64,000 nt of DNA from Acanthochlamys bracteata (Eukaryota > Streptophyta > Magnoliopsida > Pandanales > Velloziaceae): the NCBI GenBank assembly GCA_019914995.1, contig CM034138.1, forward strand, positions 2,976,001-3,040,000, read 5' to 3'. This document shows, piece by piece, positions 47,145 to 59,100 of this stretch (the first letter of the stretch is position 1; every line of letters begins with the position of its first letter). The notes under the pieces are model-generated. The model saw only the letters and a program-made list of their open reading frames with translations, had not been told where the DNA came from and made no database searches. Made by a program: the position numbers and the translations under genes.

Positions 47145-49387
47145 TCATCGATTCCCCGCCGGAATGGATAAAGCAGAGCCAGGAGAGCTACAAGCTAAGA
47201 TCGTTTCGAATGCACTGCGAGAGCTAATGGGTAAGAACCAAGGTTTCTTACAATGAGCTCTCTGCAGTATTGGATCTTGATAGTCTGTGTTCCTTCCGGC
47301 CTCCTCCACCTTCTCTTGCCACACGAGAACGACCCGAAGCATCAAGAAAAGAAAACCCATCGTGCCAGATCCGATGACAATGAGAGCAACAGGCACCCAT
47401 CTTGTACGCCATGATCCCGTATCCATGATCAGCCACGCAGCTGCCATGAATGCCATGATCATGAACGCTGCAGAAACCCACATGGCCCTGTGTGTTAAAA
47501 CAAGCAGCCGCGTGAACGTCCAACGTCTGAATGGTATTATAGTTACCAGCGTGATCACGATGCTCAGTGAAGTGTAGAGAGCAACGCCATTGCACACCAT
47601 GAACACCTAGGACATAGTAATTGGCATGGCTTGTTAATTACTTATATGTATATATGATAACCACAAATAATTTTAGTCTCCAATCTATCAGCTAAAGGTT
47701 TTAAACTGAGTGGCTCCTTGTACCTGAAATGCAATACTTGACGCTAAGGCGGCCCTGCCCAACAACGGGCCCTCTTGGTGAACTCCCCCCGGTGGAGAAA
47801 TGAGCGAGGCAAAGCTCACAGTGGCAATGAGGATGCTAATGATAGCGATAGATTTTCTTGCGTTGCGAAGGCATACGTCATGGAACTTTTTCTGATTTCG
47901 CCGCTTTGACCACTTCCTTCTGCCTTTTTCTTGACAAGATGCAGGACTAGAAGCAGAAGCATTAATAATGGCAGCTGGTGTTCGTGCATAGCTGACACGC
48001 CGCTTTACGGATGGGAGAAGACTACCAGTCCGTGTAGAGGGCGCACTGCGATCCGGGACATCGATGGAACTCTCATCTCCAGAATGTTGTTGAATACCTT
48101 GGCTGCTGCTGTCATGTACTGAAACATTGCAGAACAGTTCCGTGCTCCTCAGGCCACCGGCATTCACCAACAGCTGCTGGATGATATTCGTATAAACTGT
48201 ATGTCCCAATTCTGCAATCAAATCAAGAGCAGTTCTTCCAGTCCTTGTCAGAGCGTTAACATCAACTGTCTTACAGTTCACTATACACTCCACCATCTAC
48301 AAAACAAGGTAAAACTAGTTGTCCGAAAACACGCACAAAAGATCGAAGTCGAGTGACTAAAACTAGCTAGCTAGTGCTTTACCTCAAACAGCTGTTTGGC
48401 ACAGGCGATATGTAGCACCATATTCCCGTCACCATCTAAGAGATGTAGCATACGATCCACATAAAGGTTCTGAACAATGTAATTGAAGGCATTAATCTGA
48501 TTGTTTTTCGCGCACAAATGCAGTATGCTTTCACCTTGTGAAGTCAGTGCCATCACCGAATCCCTATGAACTTTATTGATTTCGTCGAGGATCGCAATGT
48601 GACCCCAGATTGCAGCATAGTGAGTTGGTGTTCTTCCCATGTTATCTATTTGTGAGATCAAATTGTTGTCGCAACTCATGAGTGCTGCTGCTGTACCCTG
48701 ATGGCCCTTGACCACAGCTATGTGGAGAGGTGTTAAACCTTTGTCGTTCCTTGAGTAGGCTAGTGATGGCTTGGATGTTACCATCCTCATAACCATCCCT
48801 GTCATTTTGTTTTCAAATCTTAGCTAGTTAAATTCTCTCTTCATGTAAAATCCTTTCCTAGGCCTTCAAACAATTATCGGTAGTGATTATTTTCTAGTTC
48901 AAAAATTAATGGCTTAATACAGCTTGCTAACCTACCACTTATAACTATGGCTAGCTACTGTTAAAATTTTATCATTTGGCAAATGGAAAAAGAATTAGAT
49001 TTTTAACTGTGCATTATACAACAAGAATCCATTACCTGCATCTCCTGCTGAGGCGGCTGCATGAACCGAGATGCACAGCGTTTCATCATCAGGCATTGTA
49101 CATGGTTCGGGGGCATCCTTCACCAAGAGGCCAACGGAAGGTGCGAGACCTGGTTGGAGTATGCCATCATTGACGATTGATTGCAGTGAGTCTCCAGCAC
49201 TCGTACTCTTCCGATGCAGCTGTGGCTGGGTTTTAGGGAAGAGCTCCTCTGCCATGACCTTGCTGCGGTGCACCTTGGTTGTATGGATGTGGATCACTTC
49301 TGCTTTGCCAGAGCCATTCAACAAGTTCCTCCCTTCAATTTTGCCTCTGTTCTCCCCATCGTGTTCCGCTGCCAACCCCTTGTCCAT
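47145..49387 (-). CDS. Ankyrin-repeat / PGG-domain membrane protein (ACD6-like)
   Basis: Plant-specific membrane protein of the ACD6/ITN1-like family; members act in salicylate-linked defence or salt and ABA responses. Exons are 49387-49036, 48798-48383, 48296-47724 and 47606-47145, in phase, about 600 residues; an in-frame ATG at 49471 would add 28. Ankyrin units: DKGLTPLHIAVVKGHQGTAA, NMGRTPTHYAAIWGHIAILD, SQGESILHLCAKNNQINAFN, DGNMVLHIACAKQLFEMVEC, RTGRTALDLIAELGH. The PGG domain follows at KSIAIISILIATVSFASLIS then PPGG, GRAALASSIAFQ and VFMVCNGVALYTSLS, with about four membrane spans to the C-terminus. The N-terminal region before the repeats is polar and not repetitive, shorter in repeats than ACD6 itself. 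Family members are often in variable tandem arrays. Confidence 0.9.
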
Positions 49388-49565
49388 CTTAATCAGCTTT
49401 TTCTTGATGTAGCAGCGTTGTTTCCATCCATATATATGGGGCACGCCATTTCTGAAGAATTTGAAGTCCAAGTCTTGCCACTTGATAAAAAAACAAAATA
49501 AACAATCCGACTTTTCTTTCAGAAAACATCACTGAAATTTTAGTTTTATACTCCCGAGCAAAAGG

Positions 49566-49800
49566 AGCGCTTTTGAAATTGCATTTCAAACACTATTTTT
49601 TAAATTTTTTTATTTTATATTTTTTAATATATATTTTTTAAATATTTAAAAAATTTATTTAGATAGGTGTAAAAAAATTTTAAGTAATAAAATTTTTTAT
49701 TACATATTTTTAATATATTTTTAGAAATAAAAAAATTTATTTTTCAAAAAAATAAAATATTTTTTATTTAAAAAAAATTCTTTTATAAACAATGTTAAAT
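49566..49800 (+). repeat. AT-rich MITE, family A copy 5
   Basis: Starts near GGAGCGCTTTTGAAATTGC. Core ATATTTTTTAATATATATTT then AAAAAATTTATTTAGA, as in copies 2-4. It sits about 180 bases upstream of the ankyrin gene's start codon. Confidence 0.65.
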
Positions 49801-50021
49801 TAGTGTATTAACGTGCATGTAGTTAAGAGCGTGACATATATTTCAAATCTCCATTGTACCCTGAGATTCCTCTACTGGAATCCCAAGACGCTCCTAATGA
49901 TCCAAAATGAAGTCCCTTTTGCACATCTGAGCCTGTCAATAATGTGAGCACCCAAAAATTATTCAGATATACCTAATTAAAGATGATACTAAAAAAAAGT
50001 TAGAGTATCTTAATTGACTAA

Positions 50022-50206
50022 GTGTGTGTTCTTTTATTTTTAACAACTTATTTCTAAATATAAAATAATATAAAAGAACACAAAAACTCATTTCTAATTT
50101 ATTTTTACTTACGAAAAAAATATAAAAATTCAATCCACTTTCAACAATACTATTTTTAAAAATTCATCTTCAAAAAACTCACTTTTAAAACTAAAAATAC
50201 GCACAC
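50022..50206 (+). repeat. Harbinger-derived MITE with TAA target duplication
   Basis: 185 bp. The ends GTGTGTGTTCTTTTA and (complement of the right end) GTGTGCGTATTTTTA are inverted repeats. TAA flanks it on both sides (50019-50021, 50207-50209). The right half (TCCACTTTCAACAATACTAT, TCATCTTCAAAAAACTCACT) parallels 4110-4190 of the full Harbinger element. Confidence 0.85.
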
Positions 50207-50514
50207 TAAAATGCTATTTAGAAAAGCTTATAGAATGCTTTTCATTTAAAAAAATTATATTTTTAAATAAAATTTGTATATCATATAATTTTTTTATAAA
50301 ATTAATTAGTTTTAATTAAAAAAATCAAACGTATTAAAAAAATCTTTAAAAATTTATTATTTTAAAAACTTTATTTTTGAAATATTTTCAAACGTCCACT
50401 AAATGTTGTTATTGTTGTTCAGTCACAAAGTGCAATTAATCAACTTCTTAAAGAAAGCAGCATCAATGCAGATTCATTTCCTGGTCACCCGCAAACACCT
50501 AAACTGCCATCAGA

Positions 50515-50765
50515 GTGTCCGTTTGAAATTACTTATAAAATAAAAAAATTTTAAATAAAAAATATTTTTATTTTTTTGAAAAATAAATTTTATTATTTTT
50601 ATTTAAAAAATAATAAAAATATATAATAAACAAATTTTACTATGTAAAATTTTTTTTATAATATTTAAACTTCTAAATAAATTTTTTAAATATTTATAAA
50701 ATATATATTAAAAATATAAAATTAAAAAATTAAAAATAGTTTTTGAACGCCAAACGCGCTACCAC
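50515..50765 (-). repeat. AT-rich MITE, family A copy 6
   Basis: Runs from GTGTCCGTTTGAAATTAC to GAACGCCAAACGCGC, with an A+T core. Inverted relative to copies 2-5. Confidence 0.65.
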
Positions 50766-51422
50766 TCTCTGGATGAAGCTTCAGTTGGCAAATAGGTAGA
50801 ACTGCCTAGACTTCTCAACCACATCTAAGTGCTGAACATGTTCTGAACATTTTTCATCCTACTCCATCTCAAGGAAGTGAACATATCTTCTAGTATGCAG
50901 CAGCATTAATTGCAGCTTCCAGAGAACCAGTATCATTCATGACAACTGAGCGGGTTTCGTCGACGAAGTTTCTCGATACTGACAAGCTTTCCATCAGCAA
51001 TCGTTACCTCCATTGACAAGATTCTGTAGAACTTCAACATCTCCTCCGCTACAAGTTTCAAGTGCGCTGTTTCTACTTCACGTTTTGAACACAGTTGGTA
51101 GACTTTATTAATCAGTGATAGAGATCAATAAGAACGTTCTAACGCGGAGAATGAAAGTTCACGGGAGCTATCCTGTTGACTTATTTTCTTAGTCAAAGAC
51201 GAAGGAAATTGATGAACTAAAATTTTTTTGTTTGTGGTCTTTTGGCGAGCTTCTATCTTGCCAAACTAGAAATTAAAGATTAACTTTTACTGTTTAATGG
51301 AAGTAAAAGAAGAATACTACCAATGGTTAAGAAGCATTTGTTACGGATAATAAAATGAGAAGAAAAAAAGGTCTCGGTGTGACAACTGGAAGTCTGGATC
51401 GAGCGAAGAATCGAAGATTACA

Positions 51423-54354
51423 ATGGCGACGATTTCTCTGATGAGCACCGCCGCTGCCGCCGTCTCTCTTGCCCGGCTCGGTGACCGTTTGATTCCTTCT
51501 CGGCGTCTCGCTCTACTTCAGCTCGGCAGCTGTAAGTTATTCACCGTTTTTAAGTTTTATGTTTTCTTCTCCTCCAGGAATTTTTGTTGGAAATTTGTTC
51601 TGCTGGATTAAATGCTTAGTTAACAATGTATGGAGCGGTGGGAATTGAGATCTGGTAGTAAACTACTTTGATTGAGTGAGTAAAGTTTGATTTTGATGGT
51701 GTGGAATTTTAAAATGCAGCCTTTTGTTTGGTTATTTTGGTGTTGAGTATCTTCTTAGATTTTCTTTTGATTTATATAATCCTGACTGAGAAATGTGTTA
51801 ACACAATTGAAATTTACTTCGTGTACTTTTTTAGGGGAGTAGTAATCTTACTGGCACTGGCTACTGCTCTTTTGATGAATGGTGTTGATAAATACAGACC
51901 TGTAATGATCGTTTGGGTTTTATTCTTACCTTCATAGAAGTTGAATCAGTTTGTCAGACACAGAATTTGGGCATACTCATCTTTGTATAGGTTTCCACTA
52001 GGATTCACGAGGAACACTGCCTTAGGCACTACCTTCCAACTGTCTTTTCCTAATATATGCCTGAAATAGCATTGTCATGCTAAAATTTCATTATGTTTTC
52101 CATTATGTCGGTATAAGTTTGGGGTTTAGATAGCTATTTTTCCTGCAAGTTAATCTTATTGTTTACTTCCGCAATCTCTTATTTATGTAGTATCCATGCA
52201 AAATTTCTTGGCATTTTACTTATTTATTTTTTGTCATTAGTTATACCTCAGGCACAATTATTTGGTTTCAATACTTCCAAGCTAGCTAAAGCAGAAGGTA
52301 ATAGTATAGAGGTTGGCACCAGTGGGAGTATAGCACAAGCAAGTGCAGCTCTTAGCCAGGAAGATGCATTAGAGTGGACAAAGAAGGATAATCGGAGGTT
52401 ACTTCATGTTGTATATCGTGTTGGAGATTTAGACCGCACGATAAAGTATACCTCTGTTAGAAATGGTTACCCTCTTTGCTTTTCCATAATGGTTATATGT
52501 TTAATTATGGTAAACCTGCTGCTCTCTGTTAATTGCAGATTCTATACAGAATGCCTTGGTATGAAACTGCTTAGGAAGCGGGATATACCTGAGGAAAAAT
52601 ACTCCAATGCCTTTCTCGGATATGGGCCTGAAGATTCTCATTTTGTTGTTGAACTCACTTACAGTAAGTACTTGGTTCTTATATGAAAATGTGAAGTAGA
52701 TGTCAATGAAAAAGATCTTTTACAAAATCCTGGGAATGGCTGATTACTAGCTCTCTATTATTCTGATCGATCTGATCGATCTACTCTACTTTTGTTTGCA
52801 AAGCCTTGCATTTGTCACTTCCTATAAAACATTTATCAACTATGGTGAATGAAAAATTGCAGATTATGGTGTTGACAAATATGACATTGGATCTGGCTTT
52901 GGCCATTTTGGTGTTGCAGTCGAGGATGTAAGATTTGTCTTTTATTCAAGTCATATGCTAATCTCTTGTCGCTAGGACTCAGTATCAATATAATACTATA
53001 GCCAGACAGCCTTTCCTATTCAATTTGATATTCACTTAAATGATAATATTGGTTTTTGACAGCACTAAGTATTCCCTCTTTGTGTTGCATAGGTTTATAA
53101 GACAGTAGATTTCATAAAAAGCAAAGGGGGGAACGTGACAAGGGAACCTGGCCCTGTAAAAGGTGGCAAGTCTGTGATTGCTTTTATTGAAGATCCTGAT
53201 GGTTATAAGTTCGAAATTTTGCAAAGGGGTCCTACACCAGAGCCTTTGTGTCAAGTGATGCTTCGTGTGGGTGATCTTGACAGTTCTATAAATTTCTACG
53301 AGAAGGTGAACTTCTTATATATTCAGCAGCAGGTGCAAATTTTAGCTGTATTTTTATCTACCATATTTTAAAGTTCTAGTTCTTCTCTTGAATCAAGGCT
53401 TTCGGCATGAAACTTCTACGCAAGAGAGACAATCCTCAATATAAGGTATTTCTAGTTCTTATCACAATGTAAATAAAAATTTGAATGTTTAGCATGAATG
53501 GAATAAACTTCTGTAGTAGATCCCTCAAGTGTGAAGTGTTAGCACTTGTTTTCTTCAGTTCGTTGTATGTGTTGACTTACTTGCATATGCTTCTCTTTTA
53601 GTATACGGTCGCGATGATGGGCTATGGTCCTGAAGAAAAAAGTGTTGTGCTAGAGCTGACGTACAACTATGGTGTTACAGAATATGACAGAGGAAATGCA
53701 TATGCTCAGGTGAAAGTTGTAGCCTAGGCGTATTTGGCTTTCTGGAAAATCCTATTCAATTTGTGAATTCCTATAATGGTGTTCAGGTCTTTGTTTAGTC
53801 TTATTGCTATACCATTAAGAATGTGCCCATTTGTGGATAGAAAATCTCATGACAGGCTTTTCTACTTTTATCAGATAGCAATAGGAACTGATGATGTTTA
53901 TAAAACTGCTGAAGCTGTCAAACTATTTGGGGGTAAAATCACCCGTGAACCAGGACCTTTACCCGGCATAAATACCAAAATCACAGCATGCTTGGACCCG
54001 GATGGTTGGAAATCGGTATGTTGTCCAGTTTCATCATTCTCATAGTTTCTTTTCCTTACAAGCTGAAACAGATTAGTTATTGAATACACCATAAGTATTA
54101 ATCAAGTACTCCTACCAACTAATCCTTTGTTCTCGTTTTTTCCAAGAACTGCCATTAGCATACCCTTACCACTTCCATCATCTTTTAGCACTATGTTGTC
54201 TGAAGTGGACATTTTTTATTATATTTCAGCATTATTGTTTTAGTATGTTTCGGCATTGTTGATTTCTTTGATACTGGTAAATGTAAATATAGTTTTGTTT
54301 TGCATCCTGCAGGTCTTTGTTGACAATATAGATTTCAAAAAGGAACTGGAGTGA
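51423..54354 (+). CDS. Glyoxalase I (lactoylglutathione lyase), chloroplast type, two-domain
   Basis: Converts the methylglyoxal-glutathione hemithioacetal to S-D-lactoylglutathione. Exons are 51423-51531, 52241-52445, 52539-52663, 52863-52927, 53093-53305, 53398-53445, 53602-53709, 53875-54015 and 54313-54354, all in phase, 351 residues (Arabidopsis GLYI-6 / At1g67280 about 350). The N-terminus [20 protein letters not shown] lacks acids for about 20 residues and is a likely transit peptide. Domain 1 keeps the metal-ligand contexts [12 protein letters not shown] (His), FVVELTYNYG (Glu), [10 protein letters not shown] (His) and YKFEILQRG (Glu). Domain 2 has CQVMLRVGD and QIAIGTDDV (Gln in both His positions), so only domain 1 should be catalytic, as in other plant two-domain forms. 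Confidence 0.95.
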
Positions 54355-56168
54355 CTAGTTTCGTCTGAAACACTAACTCTGCAAATAGCGATGTATAGAA
54401 TTGAGATCTAAGCTGGTCTACCATTTTTATGTGTTTCTTATGACTCAGATGTAAAGATACGGCTATTCTCCGCATGATGAAGGATTTTAGTCCATTTTGC
54501 TTAGATTTTTCTCGAGTTTATAGTAGACATCTCTGATACGTATTTTTGTCCCTTTTCGTTACGAGACTCCGAAGATTTCTTACAATAGAAAAGAGTTTCG
54601 TTCTTTGTGGTAAACACTTTGCTTGACTGCTTGATTTATTGGTCTCCAGTCCAGTTGCGGTAACAAAGCTGACTGACTGAAACTGGGAAAGAAATTATTC
54701 AGTCTTTTTATTTCAAAGAAGATGAAGGTAAGGCTATTAATTAATTAGTTAACTCAACTTATGATCATCAAAACAACTCACGTACTTTTCTTCCTTTGGC
54801 AATTTTAGAACCCTGTGTTTCATTTTAGGGCAATTTTGGGGCTTATACATAGCTATAAAATTAAATTCATTTTTAATAATTGTTTGGATAAGAAGATATT
54901 TGAGTTAATTAAATTGGTTTAGGGATGACGTTGGTGCTACTGCTAAAAGCTATTACTTGTATCGTTCTAACTCAGACAATCATGTTGAAAAATAAGATTT
55001 AATCGGATTAAAATGTAATAAATCGTAAAACACAACCAATTAATCCGATCTGAATTTTCGACTCTTTCAGAAAGTTTACGATATAATTCTACCATCAATC
55101 TACTAACTTCAAAAGAAAGTTTTTTTACTAAGCTCTGAGTTAGCTGGATTAGAAAGACCAGTGTTCCTAACACCAGGCCACACCTAGAGCTCATACTTCG
55201 CGTCCGGCCAGTACAGACATCAAGAAGAAGAGCAGATGTTGCATGCCAGCTATAATTTCACGGTTTTCATTTGGGCATATATAGGCGTTTAAAATTACTT
55301 ATTGAATAAAATTTTTCTAAAATAAAATATATTTTTATTTTTTAAAAATAATAAAAAATTTTATTACGATAAAATTTTTTTATATTTTCTAAATTTTAAA
55401 ATAAATTTTCTAAATACTTATAATATATATTAAAAAATATAATTAAAAAAATTGAAAAAAAATATTAAAAAAAAAACTAAACCAATTGCCCCTCTAAACG
55501 ACTTGAGCAATGACGCTTTGTTTTAAGCAAAGTACAGGATATGATAGCAAATGAATAAAAATGATCCTCTTGACATTCCTGAATATAAACTTCAGCCCTT
55601 AACAGCAATATATACAAGCATATGAATTGCTTTGACTATCAAACAAGGTTTATTATCATTGAATAGGCCAAAAATAAAGCAACAATAACTTATTACTCCT
55701 ACATGTATAGCCCAAGCTTTCGAGTTCAAGCTGGCAACAGGGACAAAAGGCAGGAATAGAATGAACAAAAGAAAACTAAGAAAAAAATCTCACTATTGAG
55801 TGGTGCCGTATACAACTAGTCAAATAGACTAAGCACGATCCTGAAGAACACTTTCGATTGTAAGACCGACTTAAAAAAGGTCTTCTTCAATAACTCCAAT
55901 GCTGGCATTGACTGAGAGAAACAGTGCAAAGGGCAACATAAGAAAAAGAGAAACATCAATGCTGCTTCGCTATGAATGAGGCATCTTGTCCTGATGTACT
56001 GATCCTTTTGGGGTCTCCACATTACCGAAAGTAGTAAGACCAAAGAGTGATATGGTGCAAAATAGCTTCATGACCTTGAGAATTCTGAGGAACCCCTCAA
56101 CCATGAGAATGGAACACGGTTCTAAGGAAATTGAGGCAAGAATAGGTACCAGTCTGTTCCAAACTTAA
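54355..56168. other. Convergent 3' region, no gene seen
   Basis: 3' untranslated regions of glyoxalase I (+) and the RLT3-like gene (-), plus a family A MITE at 55275-55500. Open frames here show no family features. Confidence 0.5.
55275..55500 (-). repeat. AT-rich MITE, family A copy 7
   Basis: From AGGCGTTTAAAATTACTTATT to CCCCTCTAAACG, with an A+T core as in the copy at 50515, same orientation. Confidence 0.6.
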
Positions 56169-59100
56169 TTATGTTATGCAAGGGTTAGCACAATCATACA
56201 ACTTCAGCTGCAAGTAGGCACTCTTTGTCAAACTATTGTGCATTGGGTCACCTCCCTGAAACACATTAGTTTTCTGAACATCAGATAGAAGATACATTTA
56301 CATTGAGTAAAACCCAGCAACAAACATCATATGCCAAGTAGTAACAGTTGACCGTCATCAACAAACCATTAAATTTCATTCCGAATTGTTCACAGCTGTC
56401 AGTTTATGTTAAGATATTCTGCCAACTAGTAACAAGTGCAAATGTTCAAAGTAGATTATAAAAAAAGTGTAAGGAGATAATGACGCATATACCACAATTC
56501 ATGCAATTTGAAACAATAAGATGTCACAACCTTGCCTTATTTAAGTTACGCAAAACCAGTATGAAACTATTTTGATGTTTCATTGTTGTTTGATAGAGTA
56601 ACTGATTCGTAAAGAAAACCTAACAAACAAAATTTGAAATTGGCAAAATATTGGCTGCTGCCTTTAATGGATCACTTACATAAAGTATACACAATGAAAC
56701 AATCAGTTAAGAAAGAATATGAACATTGCATTCTGTCTTATTGAAAAAAAACTGTTGCATTCTAACAATGGTTTTTTCTTCACATGCAAATTACTATTTG
56801 CTCTATTTCTTTAGAGGTATTATGAATAATTGCCACTTTAACTTTCTGATGGACTTACTGCGCATTCAAAACGTTTAAGTGCACAAGAGAGTTCAATCCA
56901 AAACAGTATCACGAAGCATTGATCAAGTATTCATATATATCGGACAACCATAAAGCAGGTAAGAGATCCATGCAGCTAACATCTATTAAAAAAGAGAGAA
57001 CTCATACGCTTCTCTTTCAGTTGAGGATCCTGTAGGCATCTGGAGTGACGTCTCTCAGTATATGGAGAGATAAAAGCATCTAATTTGACCATCCAAAGTG
57101 CAACTGCTGATAATGTTTGAGGCATTGTCTGAAAGTATATAAGGACGTCATCGAAAACAACACTTGAATTTACAGAGGAAGCACTTTCATAGAACCACTC
57201 CTGGTTTATAGCATTAATTAAATCAGTGAGAACCTGCAAGCATAGAAAATATTCAAGAATCAAAGTCAGTCTCATGAAACAGTATATTGAATAACCAATA
57301 AGCATTTACCAAATTAATAACCTGTAAAAGCTCTGGCAAAGAGGCCGTGCGTCTGAGACGCTTTACCCAGAGTTTGTGTCCTGACTTTGACCATGCACCT
57401 ATCAAAGCACCCTCAGGCATAGCCATCTGAAAAGGGATTAATGCAATCACAGAAGGGAAACAAATAGTATTAAAGTCATGAAAGACAGTTGATCTTTGCT
57501 GACAAATGAAATGCACAGCTCATAACGTATTATGAATTGGTAAAGGTGTTACCTCAATAGCGTATATTGCTGCTTTGAGTGCCTGCAACTGGGAAGGCAG
57601 AACCTTATGCTTGGGAAACACGCCGCAGTCTTCTGCTTCCCTGCATGTTGCTACATGGAGAGCATACCTTTCTTCCAGATCAAAGTCAACTTCAAATGTA
57701 GCATGACATATTCTACAATGCTTTTCATCTCTCCAGTACAAATCATGGCAGTTCTCACAGCGAGCAAGGGATTCCATAAAAGACCTCCTGCTGTATCTTA
57801 CAGCACCTAGAGTAGAATAAAATGAGGTCCAAATCCATTTATCAAATGCTTGCAAACGACCCCACCTTTGTTTCTTCTCTTCCATGCTTTTACCCTTTCT
57901 AAGCACTACAGCACCCAAAGCAGGTGAGTGGCATGATGAAGGTTCAGAGTGGAATGGATTGTTATCTATATCTGAAATAGGTGAGAAAGCATCCCCACTA
58001 TTGCTATCTCCTTCAAATGCATCAGCTTCTTTAGCTAGAATAGTTCCAGTTTTAGCAGTAAAATAATTATCCATTGCCTGACAGAGGAAAGCTTCCCGAT
58101 TCTCCAGAGATGCAAAGAGATAGGACTCTCGTTGACCTCTACAGTCCAAGACTGACATTAAAGAACGTAAAGCCTGCAATGTCAATAATGAATCAGTATG
58201 ACGACAATAAACATGACATTTCGATTACAGAATAATATTGGTACAAGCATCTTAAAAATAAAAACCTGTGCTGTGTCAATAACCTCCCAGTGTCCATCTT
58301 CTGAAGATTCAACATAGACCCTCCTATGGCCTGGATCATCTGAACTACAGGGACCGAGAAGAAGCCAGTAGCCATTATATCTACGGTCAGAACCAAGATA
58401 TATAGACTGTAATGGATGTGCATCAGTAAATCCTTCATGTACCCTTTCGGGATCAACTTCTCTATCAACGCCAAATTTGTTACCAACTTGTTGCACAGTG
58501 GAGACCTTTGCAGCAAACACAGAGGAGTCAACTAGTGAAGAGTCCATCACAGCCGATGATCCATGAGCTGGTAATTCCGGCAATGGTCCACATACTTCAT
58601 GCTGGCTTGGCAGTGATTTCTTTATTTTCCCACCTGGTCTAGAAAATCTTTTATCTGGATTGTTTTCTTGTACTGCACTTACTGGTTCCTGTAGATGAAA
58701 CAGCAACTCATCAACCATGAATTACCTTAAAAGACGCATCAGTGACTGACTTACAACAAAATACTTCAAGGAAAAGACAATTGAGAATAAGTAGAATAAC
58801 TAACAAAGCATCAAGTGCTCATAAGCAAAGGCCTATAGGTAGAAAGGTTCACCACGGCTAGCAATTACACCTGGGACAACAACGCATAGTGCATCCTAAG
58901 ACCACTGGTAATAGATAAGCAGAAAGATCCACAATAAACTTCTAATCCAATAAAAGTAAAACAAGAAATATACCACATGCACTGTTGCCTGTGCAAGGAA
59001 GTGAAATACTAAACACCAACATAAAGGATTAGCTCAGAACTAAACATGCAAAATCGAGGATGATGAGCCGAATCGATTTCCAGATGAACTTTAGCTGTGC

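Larger units (their letters stand above)
49388..51422. other. Intergenic, MITE-rich, divergent promoters
   Basis: Upstream of both the ankyrin gene (-) and glyoxalase I (+). Holds family A copies at about 49566-49800 and 50515-50765, the Harbinger MITE at 50022-50206 and another AT-rich block at 50215-50400. No gene. Confidence 0.55.

Noticed and set aside
47287-47577. Plus-strand ORFs across the ankyrin gene
   Set aside because: Shadows of the minus-strand PGG-domain coding exon.
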